This document shows, piece by piece, positions 34,872 to 44,128 of a stretch of 49,510 nucleotides of DNA. The notes under the pieces are model-generated. The model did not search any database, was not told where the DNA came from, and saw only the letters and a list, made by a program, of their open reading frames with translations. The DNA is from Gemmatimonadota bacterium (GTDB lineage Bacteria > Gemmatimonadota > Gemmatimonadetes > JACCXV01 > JAHWKZ01): assembly GCA_025931135.1 (NCBI GenBank), contig JAICNR010000002.1:1-49510 (forward strand), given 5' to 3'. Position numbers and translations under genes: made by a program. Positions within the stretch are counted from its first letter, which is position 1; the number at the start of each line of letters is the position of its first letter.

Positions 34872-35773
34872 ACGCCGCCGAGCTGGCCCACAAGGTCCGG
34901 CTGCTCGAGATCCAGACCCGTCACCTCGTCAACGACATCTTCTCGGGCGAGTACGAGAGCGTCTTCAAGGGGCGCGGCGTCGAGTTCGCCGAAGTGCGCG
35001 AGTATCAGCCCGGCGACGACGTGCGTGCCATCGACTGGAACGTCACCGCGAGACGGGGAATCCCGTACGTGAAGCAGTTCGCCGAGGAGCGCGAGCTGAC
35101 TGTCATCCTGGCGGTGGACGGCAGCGCGTCGACCCGCTTCGGGACGCAGGGGGCGCTCAAGCGCGAGCGCGCCGCGGAGGTGGCGGCGGTGCTCGGATTG
35201 GCCGCGAGCCGGAACAACGATCGCGCGGGAGCGCTGCTGTTCGCGGAGGGGATCGAACTCTACGTGCCGCCGAAGAAGGGGAAGACGCACGTCCTCCGGC
35301 TCGTGCGCGACATCCTGTCGTTCGATCCTCCCGCGCGCGGGACCGACCTGGCGGGGGCGATCCGGTTCCTGACCCGCGTCCTGCACCGGCGGAGCGTCGT
35401 GTTCCTGCTCTCGGACTTCCTGGACGAGGGATACGAGAAGCCGCTCGCGGCGCTGGCCGTGCGACACGACGTCGTGGCGCTCGTCCTCGAAGATCGACGG
35501 GATCGGGAGCTCCCGGACATCGGCTTGATCGAGGTTATCGAGCCGGAGACGGGAGCCAGACGCTGGCTAGACACGTCCTCGGTGCGCGTGCGGAGCGCGT
35601 ACCGGGCGGCGGCGGCGCGGGCGGAGGGCGAGCGGACCGCTGCGTTCCAGCGCGCGGGGATCGACGCGGTCCCGCTGGACACGTTGGCCGACTGGGTCGA
35701 GCCGATGCGGCGGTTTTTCGAGGCGCGCGAGCGCGCGCGCACGCGGGTCCGGAGGCGGAGAGTGGCGCGGTGA
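34868..35773 (+). CDS. DUF58 protein (VWA-like)
   Basis: A 301-residue protein starting at GTG 34868 in the GTGA overlap with moxR. The DUF58 motif is clear (FKGRGVEFAEVREYQPGDDVRAIDWNVTAR, quoted here in part as EYQPGDDVRAIDW). A VWA-like fold follows with VDGSAST near 82-88 as its metal-site region and FLLSDF near 180. DUF58 proteins accompany MoxR ATPases and are the probable first client. The GTG start of the next gene overlaps its stop, consistent with coupled translation. Confidence 0.9.
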   Translation: MNAAELAHKVRLLEIQTRHLVNDIFSGEYESVFKGRGVEFAEVREYQPGDDVRAIDWNVTARRGIPYVKQFAEERELTVILAVDGSASTRFGTQGALKRERAAEVAAVLGLAASRNNDRAGALLFAEGIELYVPPKKGKTHVLRLVRDILSFDPPARGTDLAGAIRFLTRVLHRRSVVFLLSDFLDEGYEKPLAALAVRHDVVALVLEDRRDRELPDIGLIEVIEPETGARRWLDTSSVRVRSAYRAAAARAEGERTAAFQRAGIDAVPLDTLADWVEPMRRFFEARERARTRVRRRRVAR

Positions 35774-36771
35774 GCCGCCGGATCCGGCACGGGATTTCCG
35801 CGGCAGCGCTGGCCCTCGTCGCGCTCGCGCTCCCGCCCGGGCTGGCAGCGCAGGAGCCGGTGGAGCCGCCGCCCGATCGCGAACCGCTCGCGGCTCCGGT
35901 CGACGTAACTCTCCGGACCGTCCCCGACCCGACCGAACCTGGCGCTACGGAGCCGACCGTGGGCGACCCGCTCTGGGCGACCGTGCGCGCATACGGGCCG
36001 AGCGGGACATACCTCCTCCCCGAGTCCGTGATCGCGGCCTACGGCGCGCGGCCCGAAGTCGCGGTCCTGGGGAGCGAGCGGAGAGACGGACAGCTCCGGC
36101 TACGCCTCGCGGTGTTCCGGCCCGGCGACGTCGTGCTCCCCACCGTCGACGCGCGCGTGGCGACGGCCGCGGGCGAGACGCTCGCGATCCCGGTCGTTTC
36201 CGACACGTTCCGGATCGCCTCCGTGCTCGCGCCGGGTGACACTCTCCTCGCTGACATCAAGCCCCTCTGGCCGAGTCCTGGGATCCCGACCTGGGTCTGG
36301 GTCGCTCTGGTCGTGGCGGCGGCGCTCCTCGCGGCCGGCCTGTGGTGGTGGTGGCGCCGGCGGAAGCGATCGCTCGACGCGGACACGGGGGTCGAGCTTG
36401 GAGACCCGTACGCGGAGGCGCGCCGGAGGCTCGAGGCGCTCGCCGTCGACCCGCCGACTCCCGCCGGGAGGATCGCCGCGGCGGGCGAGATCGGAGATGC
36501 GCTCCGGGCGTATCTGGCCCGCGCATGGGGGACGCCCGCCCTGGAGCGAACCACGCTGGAGATCCTCGGCTCGCTCCCCGCGCCACTCGCTCCCGAGCGC
36601 GCCGCGCTCGGCTCGCTCCTTTCTCAGGTCGATCTCGCGAAATTCGCCCGGCTCGCGCCCCCGGCCGGGCGCGTGCCCGTCGTAGCGGAGCGCGCCATCG
36701 GATGGCTCGATGAAGCCGAGGCGGCGCGGCGGCCGCCGGTCGTCACCGACGCGGGGGAGGCGGTCTCATGA
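35770..36771 (+). CDS. Membrane protein of the MoxR/Bat operon (DUF4381-like)
   Basis: A 333-residue protein starting at GTG 35770. A signal peptide ends in GLAAQ (residue 27). A proline-rich beta domain follows (about 28-165), then one membrane helix at about 174-196 and a cytoplasmic helical part containing DPYAEARRRLEALAVDPP and FARLAPPAGRVP. Length, topology and operon place fit the DUF4381-like proteins found between DUF58 and BatA. Both ends overlap neighbours by four bases. Exact function is unknown; it probably forms part of the membrane complex with the VWA proteins. Confidence 0.75.
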   Translation: MSRRIRHGISAAALALVALALPPGLAAQEPVEPPPDREPLAAPVDVTLRTVPDPTEPGATEPTVGDPLWATVRAYGPSGTYLLPESVIAAYGARPEVAVLGSERRDGQLRLRLAVFRPGDVVLPTVDARVATAAGETLAIPVVSDTFRIASVLAPGDTLLADIKPLWPSPGIPTWVWVALVVAAALLAAGLWWWWRRRKRSLDADTGVELGDPYAEARRRLEALAVDPPTPAGRIAAAGEIGDALRAYLARAWGTPALERTTLEILGSLPAPLAPERAALGSLLSQVDLAKFARLAPPAGRVPVVAERAIGWLDEAEAARRPPVVTDAGEAVS

Positions 36772-37760
36772 GCTGGCCCTGGGCCCTCGCGAGCCCCGCA
36801 TGGCTCGCGCTCCTCGCTCTCCTGCCGCTCGCGTGGTGGTGGGCTCGACGGCGGCGCCGGGACGCGCTCGTTCTCCCGGCCCTCGCCACGGCTCCCGTTC
36901 TCCCGCGGACGTGGCGGGAGCGGCTCCACTGGGCCCCCGACGCGCTCCGCGCGCTCGTCTTCGCGGGGATCGTCCTGGCTCTCGCGCGACCGCAGGAGCT
37001 CGCCGCCGGTCGGCCGGAGACCACGTCGGGCGTCGACATCGTGCTCGCGCTCGACGCCTCGGGCAGCATGAAGGCGGAAGACTTCCAGCCGCGAAACCGC
37101 CTGGAGGTCGCCAAGCAGGCGGCGATCGACTTCGTCGAGGAGCGGACGAGCGACCGGCTGGGTCTCGTGACCTTCGCCGGACAGGCCGTGACCCAGGCCC
37201 CGCTGACCCTCGACCACGAGGCGGTCGAGAGCTCGATCGCGCGGATCGAGATCGGCGGGCTGGCCGACGGGACCGCGATCGGCACCGCGCTCGCCACGGC
37301 CGTGAACCGGCTGCGGGTCTCCGACGCGAAGAGCAAGGTCGTGATCCTCCTGACCGACGGGGTGAACAACGCGGGTCAGATCGATCCGCTGACGGCCGCG
37401 GAGACCGCGCAGGCGCTCGGTGTGCGCGTCTACACCATCGGCGTGGGAACGACCGGCGAGGCGCCGTACCTCCTCGACGATCCGCGCTTCGGCCGCCGCT
37501 ACGTGCGGGTCGTGGTGCGGATCGACGAGGACATCCTGCGCGAGATCGCGCGCCGGACGGGCGGACAGTATTTCCGTGCCACCGACCCCGAGGCGCTGAC
37601 CCGGGTTTACGAGGCGATCGACCGACTCGAGCGTTCTCCGCTCGAGGGGCGCCGACCCGTCACCCGTATCGACCGGTACGCCTGGCTCCTGGCCGGGGTC
37701 CTGGGGCTCGTCGCGCTCGAGGGCGTTCTCCGCGGCACGATCTTCCGGAGGCTTCCGTGA
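36768..37760 (+). CDS. batA: BatA-like VWA-domain membrane protein
   Basis: A 330-residue protein with two N-terminal membrane segments (about 8-26 and 60-77), a VWA domain and a C-terminal membrane segment (about 303-322). The MIDAS metal site is complete: DASGS (95-99), the conserved Thr in LADGTAIG and Asp in LLTDGVN. BatA belongs to the aerotolerance (Bat) set first named in Bacteroides. It overlaps the preceding gene and the fused BatB/BatC gene by four bases each. Confidence 0.9.
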   Translation: MSWPWALASPAWLALLALLPLAWWWARRRRRDALVLPALATAPVLPRTWRERLHWAPDALRALVFAGIVLALARPQELAAGRPETTSGVDIVLALDASGSMKAEDFQPRNRLEVAKQAAIDFVEERTSDRLGLVTFAGQAVTQAPLTLDHEAVESSIARIEIGGLADGTAIGTALATAVNRLRVSDAKSKVVILLTDGVNNAGQIDPLTAAETAQALGVRVYTIGVGTTGEAPYLLDDPRFGRRYVRVVVRIDEDILREIARRTGGQYFRATDPEALTRVYEAIDRLERSPLEGRRPVTRIDRYAWLLAGVLGLVALEGVLRGTIFRRLP

Positions 37761-39439
37761 CCGGCTGGGAATCGATCGCGTGGGCGCGGCCGGATTGGCT
37801 GTGGTCGCTGGCGCTCGTGCCCCTCGCCGCGCTCGCAATCGTCTGGTCGATCCGCCGCCGCCGCCGGGCGCTCGAATCGTTCGCCGAGGCCGGCGTCCGG
37901 GGGCGAACGCAGCCGCTCTCCGAGGGGCGCCGGGTCGTCCGGGGGGTCCTGTTCGTCCTCGGCCTCGCCGCCCTATGTATCGCGGTAGCCGGACCCCGCT
38001 GGGGGATCGAGAGCGTGGCGGAGCCGCCCGTCCGCCAGCGGGTCGTGTTCGCGCTCGACGTCTCGCGCTCGATGCTCGCGCGCGACGCGGATCCCTCGCG
38101 TCTCGATCGGGCGCGGATCGCGGTACGTCAGCTGCTCGGGGGGTTGCCCGCCGCGGAAGTCGGCCTCGTCGTCTTCGCGGGCGAGGCCACGCTCGCGGTC
38201 CCGCTGACGCGGGATCACGACGCGCTCGAGTTGTATCTGGCGACCGTCGGGCCGGACTGGATCAGCGACCCGAGCACGGACCTGCCGAACGCGGTCGCCG
38301 TCTCGCTCGACGCCTTCGGCCCGGAGCCGGGCGCGGGTGAGGCCGTCGTCGTGCTGTCGGACGGAGAGGACCAGACCGGGGGCGTCGACGCGTCGATCGC
38401 GGTGGCCCGCGAGCGCGGGGTCGAGGTCGACGCGATCGGGATCGGAACGCCCTCGGGCGCGCGGATCCCGTTCGGGTCCGGGTTCCTGACCGACGAGGGC
38501 GCGGAAGTCGTGACCCGCCTCGAGCGCGAACCGCTCGAGGCGCTCGCCGGCGCGACCGGCGGCGCTTACGTCGAGCTCGCGGCCGGACCCGGGGACGTGG
38601 GTCCCGTGCTCGCGCGTCTCCGGGCGCTCGACTCGGGGGCCACCCGCGGGACCGCCAGCGAGCGCCAAGCGGAGCGCTATCGCTGGCCGCTGACGCTGGC
38701 CCTCCTCTGCCTGGCCGGCGAGGCCGCGCTCCGGCTCCGCGATCGGCGCTCCGGCCCGCGGATGGAGCCCGCGCTGGGAGCGCTGGCCGCCATCCTCCTG
38801 CTCGCGATGGGCCAGGCGGACTCACCGCGCGAGCTCTACGAGAGCGGTCGCTATGGTGAGGCGCTCCTCGCCTGGCGGCAAGCGGACCGCGCGGACGACG
38901 CGACGCCGGCGGATGCGTACGGGCGCGCGAGCGCCGCGTACCGGATGGGAGAGTATCGCGAAGCCGCGGCGAGCTGGGCGGTCGCGGCGCGGACCGTGGA
39001 AGGTCCGGCTCGTGAGTCGGATGCGTGGTACAACGCGGGGAACGCGCGCTATCGGATCGCGGAGGCCGCCGACGCGGAGAGGCCCTCAGAGAGTCTGCCC
39101 TACTGGGACTCGGCGGTCGCGGCCTATCGCGAGGCGCTCCTGCGCGATTCCGCCGACAGGGACGCCAAGCACAATCTCGAGCTGGCGCTCCGCAAGCGCG
39201 ACGAGAGCGGCGGAGGTGGCGGGGGAGCCGGAGGCGGCGGGGGCGGTGAAGGCGGTGGAGGCGGCGGAGGGGGCCGCGGGGTCCAGCCTCCGTCGACGGG
39301 AGGCGACGGAGCGGCGCAGCCGATGTCCCGCTCGCAGGCCGAGCGACTCCTCGACGCGCTCGCGGCCGAAGAGCGGGAGGCGCTCGCGCGCGGGGAAGGG
39401 GATCGGCGCGCCGGTGAGCCGCGCCGACCGGGATGGTGA
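37757..39439 (+). CDS. BatB-BatC fusion: VWA domain plus TPR domain
   Basis: A 560-residue protein starting at GTG 37757. The N-terminal half (1-320) is BatB-like: two membrane helices, a VWA domain with DVSRSM (a MIDAS variant of DxSxS) and LSDGEDQTGG, and a third helix. Around residue 335-353 a second signal-like hydrophobic segment (MEPALGALAAILLLAMGQAD) appears in the middle, followed by TPR units and a glycine-rich stretch (about 480-510). The second part resembles BatC, usually a separate gene. The internal ATG at 38762 could also start a separate BatC product, but there is no intervening stop. Confidence 0.85.
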   Translation: MTGWESIAWARPDWLWSLALVPLAALAIVWSIRRRRRALESFAEAGVRGRTQPLSEGRRVVRGVLFVLGLAALCIAVAGPRWGIESVAEPPVRQRVVFALDVSRSMLARDADPSRLDRARIAVRQLLGGLPAAEVGLVVFAGEATLAVPLTRDHDALELYLATVGPDWISDPSTDLPNAVAVSLDAFGPEPGAGEAVVVLSDGEDQTGGVDASIAVARERGVEVDAIGIGTPSGARIPFGSGFLTDEGAEVVTRLEREPLEALAGATGGAYVELAAGPGDVGPVLARLRALDSGATRGTASERQAERYRWPLTLALLCLAGEAALRLRDRRSGPRMEPALGALAAILLLAMGQADSPRELYESGRYGEALLAWRQADRADDATPADAYGRASAAYRMGEYREAAASWAVAARTVEGPARESDAWYNAGNARYRIAEAADAERPSESLPYWDSAVAAYREALLRDSADRDAKHNLELALRKRDESGGGGGGAGGGGGGEGGGGGGGGRGVQPPSTGGDGAAQPMSRSQAERLLDALAAEEREALARGEGDRRAGEPRRPGW

Positions 39440-41856
39440 TGCGGAACCGCGTCGCGCTCCTCGCGGCTGCCTGGCTGCTCGTCGGCGCGACCGGAGCTGC
39501 GGCCCAGGAAGTGAGCGCGGTCGTCGAGCCGCGTCTCGTGGCGGTCGGGGGCGTCGCCGAACTCACGATCGAAGTGGACCCCGGCGGCATCCGGGGTGGC
39601 GTAGACGAGCCCGCGCTCCCCGCGCTCCCGGGCCAGGTCTCGATCGTCGGGCGGGCGCGGGAATCGCGGGTCGAGATGCGCGGGCTCGACGTGCGGCGGA
39701 CGGTCGTCTTCCGGTACTCCCTCCGCGGCCTCGAGGCCGGCACGGTCCGGATCGAGCCGATCGCGGTGCGGATCGGAGACGTGGTCCGGCGGACCGAGCC
39801 GCTCGTCCTGCTGGTCGTAGGGGAGGCCGGCGGCGCGAGTGCGGAGGCGGGTGGAGCCCCGCCGATCTTCGTTTCGGCGCGCGTCGATCGGCAGCGCGCG
39901 TGGACGGGGCAGCAGATCACGCTGACGTTCGCGTTCTATCACGATCCCTCGATCCCGCTGTCAGAGAGCCCGGACTACGATCCGCCGCAGACCCCGGGAT
40001 TCTGGCGCGTCGAGCTCTCGGACGAGCCCGAGATCTCGAGCGAGCGCGTCGCCGGCCGCACGTACCAGGTCCAGCGCTTCCGCTATGCGCTCTTTCCGCT
40101 CCAGGCCGGTACGGCCGAGATCGGCTCGGCGCGCGTGCGGGTCGTCCAACCCGACCCGGAGAGGTGGTGGGAGCCCGGTCGTCCGCGGGTCCTCGCGACC
40201 GACCCGCTGACCGTAACCGTGGACGAGCTCCCCCAGGGCGCTCCTCCGGGGTTCGGTGGCGCAGTGGGCCGCTACTCGCTCTCGGGCGGGCCTTTGCCCG
40301 GTGACGCGACCGCGGGGTCGCCGATCGAGCTCTCGCTGATCGTGGAGGGCAGCGGCAATCCCGCCACCGTCAACGCACCCGATCTTCCGGAATGGCCCGG
40401 GATCGACGTCGGCTCGCCGAGCGTCGAGACGGAACCGGAGGTGGACGGCCAGCGCCTCGGAGGCCGGGCGACGTTCCGCTGGATCCTCGTGCCCCGGAGC
40501 GAAGGCCGGCTGACGCTGGGCGAAGCCCGCCTGCCGTACTTCGATCCCGACGCAGGGGTGTATGCGGTCGACACGCTTCGTCTCGGCGAGCTCCGCGTCA
40601 GCCCGGGACCGCTCGTGGGCGGGAGCCAGCGGAAGGAACCGCGCGGCCCGACGCTCTGGGCGGCGCGCGTGCCGAGAGAGCCCTGGCCTTCCGGTCTGGC
40701 GAGATCGCCGCTCACATGGTTCGCGCTCGCCGGTCCGTGGCTCGCATGGCTCGGGCTCGCGGCGTGGAGCCGTCGGCCGCGGGGAGCCCGGGGGGGTGCG
40801 GAGGGCCAGGCCGAAGCGATCGTCGCGACGGCGCGCCGGGACCTGGAGGCGCGCGGCGCTCTCGCGGCGTCCGACGCGCGGTCCGCGATCGATCGAGCTC
40901 TCGCGCTTCGCTACGGGTCGGCGCTCTCGGGTCTGCCGTCGCGCGAGCGCCGCGTGCGGCTCGAGCGCGCGGGGGTTCCCGAGGCGGTCGTCGAAGCCGC
41001 GGAGGCCGCACGCGCTGCCCTCGAGGAGGCGCGTTTCGGCGGCGTCAGCCTCGAGCTGGCGACTCGCGAGATCGGGCGTCTCGAGACCGCTCTCGCCGAC
41101 GCGCGTCGGGGAGGGCCGTCGACGGGCTCCCCGACGAAGCGGGGCGCCGCGATCGTTCTCGCCGCCCTGCTCGCGGTCGCGGTCGGGATGCGGGAGGCGC
41201 GCGCCCAGGATGCGATGACTGCCTGGAGCGAGGCGAATCGCGCGTATCAGGCCGGGGAGATGACCGCGGCGGTGCGCGGGTTCGAGGCGCTGAGCCAACG
41301 CTTCGACGACGCCCGGATCGAGGCGAACCTGGCTGCCGCGCTGTGGCGCGAGGGTCGTCGCGGCGAGGCGCTCGCCCGCTATCGCGCCGCGCTCCTCCTC
41401 GCTCCCCGCAGCGGCGCCGTGCGTCGCGACGCGGAACGACTCTGGACCGAGCTCGGGGATCCGCCACGCGAGGGCGCGCTCCGGCGGGTCCTCGGGTTCG
41501 TGCGACTGGACGAGCTCCTGCTGGCGCTCGTGATCGTGAACGGCGTCGCGCTCGCTGCGGCGATCGCCGTCCGCCGGGGACGCGCGCCGGCGCTCGTCGC
41601 GGCAGTCCCCTGCGGGGGAGTGCTGCTTCTCGCGGCGGCCGCGGGGCTCCACGCGTGGACGATCGAGCGACCGGACGTGGCGGTCGCGAAAGCGGCCGTG
41701 GAGATCCAGGCAGCCCCCGGCGGCACGGATGTCGCGTCGCTTCCCGAGGGCGCTCTCGTCCGGGTGCTCGAGCGAGGGGCTGTGAGCTGGCGCGTGAAGG
41801 CGGCGGGCCTTCCGGCGGGCTGGGTGGCCCCCGATCGGATCGTGCCGCTACATTGA
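39433..41856 (+). CDS. BatD-BatE fusion: oxygen-tolerance beta domains, TPR and SH3
   Basis: An 807-residue protein. The start could be ATG 39433, GTG 39436 (GTGA overlap with the previous gene, as elsewhere in this operon) or ATG 39439. A signal peptide ends in GAAAQ. Beta-rich BatD domains follow (about 25-400, with FWRVELSDEP and TFRWILVPRSEGRLTLGEA, the latter in part). A membrane helix lies near 425-450. At about 573-594 a second signal-like segment ends in AREARAQ-type sequence, followed by TPR units, two membrane helices and a C-terminal SH3-like domain (VRVLERGAVSWRVKA). The second part matches BatE, normally separate. Confidence 0.85.
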   Translation: MVMRNRVALLAAAWLLVGATGAAAQEVSAVVEPRLVAVGGVAELTIEVDPGGIRGGVDEPALPALPGQVSIVGRARESRVEMRGLDVRRTVVFRYSLRGLEAGTVRIEPIAVRIGDVVRRTEPLVLLVVGEAGGASAEAGGAPPIFVSARVDRQRAWTGQQITLTFAFYHDPSIPLSESPDYDPPQTPGFWRVELSDEPEISSERVAGRTYQVQRFRYALFPLQAGTAEIGSARVRVVQPDPERWWEPGRPRVLATDPLTVTVDELPQGAPPGFGGAVGRYSLSGGPLPGDATAGSPIELSLIVEGSGNPATVNAPDLPEWPGIDVGSPSVETEPEVDGQRLGGRATFRWILVPRSEGRLTLGEARLPYFDPDAGVYAVDTLRLGELRVSPGPLVGGSQRKEPRGPTLWAARVPREPWPSGLARSPLTWFALAGPWLAWLGLAAWSRRPRGARGGAEGQAEAIVATARRDLEARGALAASDARSAIDRALALRYGSALSGLPSRERRVRLERAGVPEAVVEAAEAARAALEEARFGGVSLELATREIGRLETALADARRGGPSTGSPTKRGAAIVLAALLAVAVGMREARAQDAMTAWSEANRAYQAGEMTAAVRGFEALSQRFDDARIEANLAAALWREGRRGEALARYRAALLLAPRSGAVRRDAERLWTELGDPPREGALRRVLGFVRLDELLLALVIVNGVALAAAIAVRRGRAPALVAAVPCGGVLLLAAAAGLHAWTIERPDVAVAKAAVEIQAAPGGTDVASLPEGALVRVLERGAVSWRVKAAGLPAGWVAPDRIVPLH

Positions 41857-41890
41857 TTCCGGCCGTTCCTTTCGCCTCCATCCCCCCACG

Positions 41891-42358
41891 ATGCCGATGA
41901 TCCGCTACCGGAACGTCCTGCTCGCCACGGACTTCTCCGCTGCCGCGCGCGAAGCGGCAGCCCACGCCGCTGCCTTCGCGTCCGCGAGCGGAGCGACTCT
42001 CCATCTCGTCCACGTCGTCGAGGAATTCGCGTACTGGGAAAGCTTCAGCCTTCAGCATTTCCCCTCGCCGGAGGTCTACGAGGAGCTGAAGAGCAACGCG
42101 CGGATCGCGCTCGAGGACCTCGCGCGTGATGCGGAGCTCGGCGGGGATGTCGCCGCGCACGTCCGCCACGGCAAGCCGTTCGTCGAGATCATCCGCGCGG
42201 CCCGCGAGCTGGAGGCCGACGTGCTGGTGATCGGCAGTCACGGGCAGAGCGGACTCTCCGAGACCCTCTTCGGCTCGACGGCGGAGAAGGTCGTGCGGAA
42301 GGCGCCCTGCGCGGTGCTCGTCGTGCGGCACCCAGAGCACCGCTTCGAGATGCCCTGA
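41891..42358 (+). CDS. Universal stress protein (UspA family)
   Basis: A 155-residue protein starting at ATG 41891 (ATG 41897 also possible). The Usp fold starts with VLLATDFSAAA. The ATP-binding pattern G-x-x-G-(9)-G-S/T is present near the end (GSHGQSGLSETLFGST), followed by KAPCAVLVVRH. Members with this motif bind ATP and respond to stress, though the molecular job is often unknown. TACATT at 41849-41854 may be a -10 element. The stop shares one base with the mutL start (TGATG). Confidence 0.9.
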   Translation: MPMIRYRNVLLATDFSAAAREAAAHAAAFASASGATLHLVHVVEEFAYWESFSLQHFPSPEVYEELKSNARIALEDLARDAELGGDVAAHVRHGKPFVEIIRAARELEADVLVIGSHGQSGLSETLFGSTAEKVVRKAPCAVLVVRHPEHRFEMP

Positions 42359-44121
42359 TGGCGGAACGCGCGCGCGTCCGGGTGCTCCCGGACGTCGTCA
42401 TCGACCAGATCGCTGCGGGCGAGGTGATCGAGCGACCCGCTTCGGTTCTCAAGGAGCTCGTCGACAACGCGCTCGACGCCGGCGCGACACGCATCGATGT
42501 CACGCTCGAGGCCGCGGGCCAGGAGCGGATCTCGGTCGCCGACGACGGCGGCGGGATGGATCGGGAAGACGCGCTGGCGGCGCTCGAGAGGCACGCGACG
42601 AGCAAGATCGAGCGTCTGGAAGATCTCGCCGGGATCGCCTCGCTCGGCTTTCGCGGGGAGGCGCTCCCGTCGATCGCTGCCGTGAGCCGGATGGTGCTGG
42701 AGACCGCCCCTGCGGGCGGCGAAGGAACTGTCGTCCGGGTGGAAGGAGGCCGTGTCTCGGAGGTCGAGCGCGCGTCGCGTGCGCGCGGGACGACCGTTGA
42801 CGTCCGACAGCTCTTCTACAACACCCCGGCTCGGAAGCGCTTCCTGAAGACGCACGCGACCGAGCAGGCGCATCTCGTGCAATGCCTGGTCGAGAGCGCG
42901 CTCGCGAGAATCGACGTCGGCTGGCGCGCCACCCATGGCTCGCGCGCGATCCTGTCGCTGGCCCCTGCCGGCGAGCTCCGCGAGCGCTTGGCCGCGCTCT
43001 ACGACATGGCCTACGCCGACACGCTCCTCGACGTCCCGCCGCTGGCCGAAGGAGCGGTCGCGGTCGACGGCCTGGCGCAGCGGCCGATCGCCGCCGGTGC
43101 GAGCCGTCGGCGCCAGCTCGTGCTCGTGAACGGCCGGCCCGTGGACGCGCCGGAGATCGTCCGCGCCGCCGTCCGGGGGTACCGGTCCACGCTCCCGGCC
43201 GGTACACGTCCGGATCTGTTCCTCCGGATCGACGTCGATCCCGCGGCGGTCGACGTGAACGTCCACCCCGCGAAGCGCGAGGTTCGGTTCCGGGACCCCG
43301 CGGCGGTGGCGGCCGTGGTGGAGGAGGCGGTGCGGGCCGCGCTCGGTGCCGGCCCCGCGGTCGCGGCGGCATATCTCCCGCGCGCGGCGCGAATCGGGGG
43401 GAGAGCACTGCGCGTGGCGGAGCCGTCCGCCCCCGGTCCCGATCAGCTGGCGCTCTTCGTCTCGCGCCGCTCGCGTCCGGCGGCCGCCGCCCTCTCCGAG
43501 CCCGAGCCCGCCGCCGGCGGGGTTCTCCCGGAGCTCGACCGCGCGGCCGTCGAGGCTGGCCTCTGGCAGCTACACGATCGCTTCATCCTCGCCCAGACCT
43601 CCCGCGGCCTGGCGGTCATCGATCAGCACTCCGCGCACGAGCGGATCCTCTACGAAGAGGTCGTTCACGATCTGCGGTCGGCTCCGCGCCCGGCGCAGCG
43701 GCTCCTGTTCCCGCTGGTCCTCCACCTCACGCCGCTCCAGCGCTCGACCTGGGAGTCGTACCGGGGGATGATCGAGGCGCTCGGATTCGAGATCGAGCCG
43801 TTCGGAGGCGATTCGGTCGCGGTCTCGGCGGTTCCGGCGTTCCGCCACACCTTCGATCCCGAGGATGCGCTGGCGGGGCTCCTCGACGATCTGGCGCAGC
43901 CCGGGCGGGGGAGCGCGGACATGAACCAGCACGAGCGCGTTGCGCGCACGTTCGCATGCAAGGCCGCGATCAAGGCCGGCGCCCCGCTCTCGCGCGAAGA
44001 GATGGCCGAGCTCATCGATCGGCTGTTCGCGACGCGGCTCCCGTACGACGATGTGCACGGCCGGCCGGCGATCCTCCAGATCGGGCTCGCCGACCTGGAC
44101 CGGCACTTCGGACGGCATTGA
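42358..44121 (+). CDS. mutL: DNA mismatch repair protein MutL
   Basis: A 587-residue protein of the GHL ATPase family. The N-terminal ATPase has Glu33 and Asn37 in ELVDNALDAGAT, the DDGGGM loop (62-67) and GFRGEAL. The C-terminal domain carries a DQHA(X)2E(X)4E-type endonuclease motif as DQHSAHERILYE (422-433), with Ser replacing Ala but all metal ligands kept. The ACR-like motif is ACKAAIKA. The later CPH motif is reduced to VHGRP. MutL therefore may nick DNA itself, as in most bacteria without MutH. It is followed by miaA after seven bases, the classic mutL-miaA order. Confidence 0.95.
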   Translation: MAERARVRVLPDVVIDQIAAGEVIERPASVLKELVDNALDAGATRIDVTLEAAGQERISVADDGGGMDREDALAALERHATSKIERLEDLAGIASLGFRGEALPSIAAVSRMVLETAPAGGEGTVVRVEGGRVSEVERASRARGTTVDVRQLFYNTPARKRFLKTHATEQAHLVQCLVESALARIDVGWRATHGSRAILSLAPAGELRERLAALYDMAYADTLLDVPPLAEGAVAVDGLAQRPIAAGASRRRQLVLVNGRPVDAPEIVRAAVRGYRSTLPAGTRPDLFLRIDVDPAAVDVNVHPAKREVRFRDPAAVAAVVEEAVRAALGAGPAVAAAYLPRAARIGGRALRVAEPSAPGPDQLALFVSRRSRPAAAALSEPEPAAGGVLPELDRAAVEAGLWQLHDRFILAQTSRGLAVIDQHSAHERILYEEVVHDLRSAPRPAQRLLFPLVLHLTPLQRSTWESYRGMIEALGFEIEPFGGDSVAVSAVPAFRHTFDPEDALAGLLDDLAQPGRGSADMNQHERVARTFACKAAIKAGAPLSREEMAELIDRLFATRLPYDDVHGRPAILQIGLADLDRHFGRH

Positions 44122-44128
44122 GGGGCGA

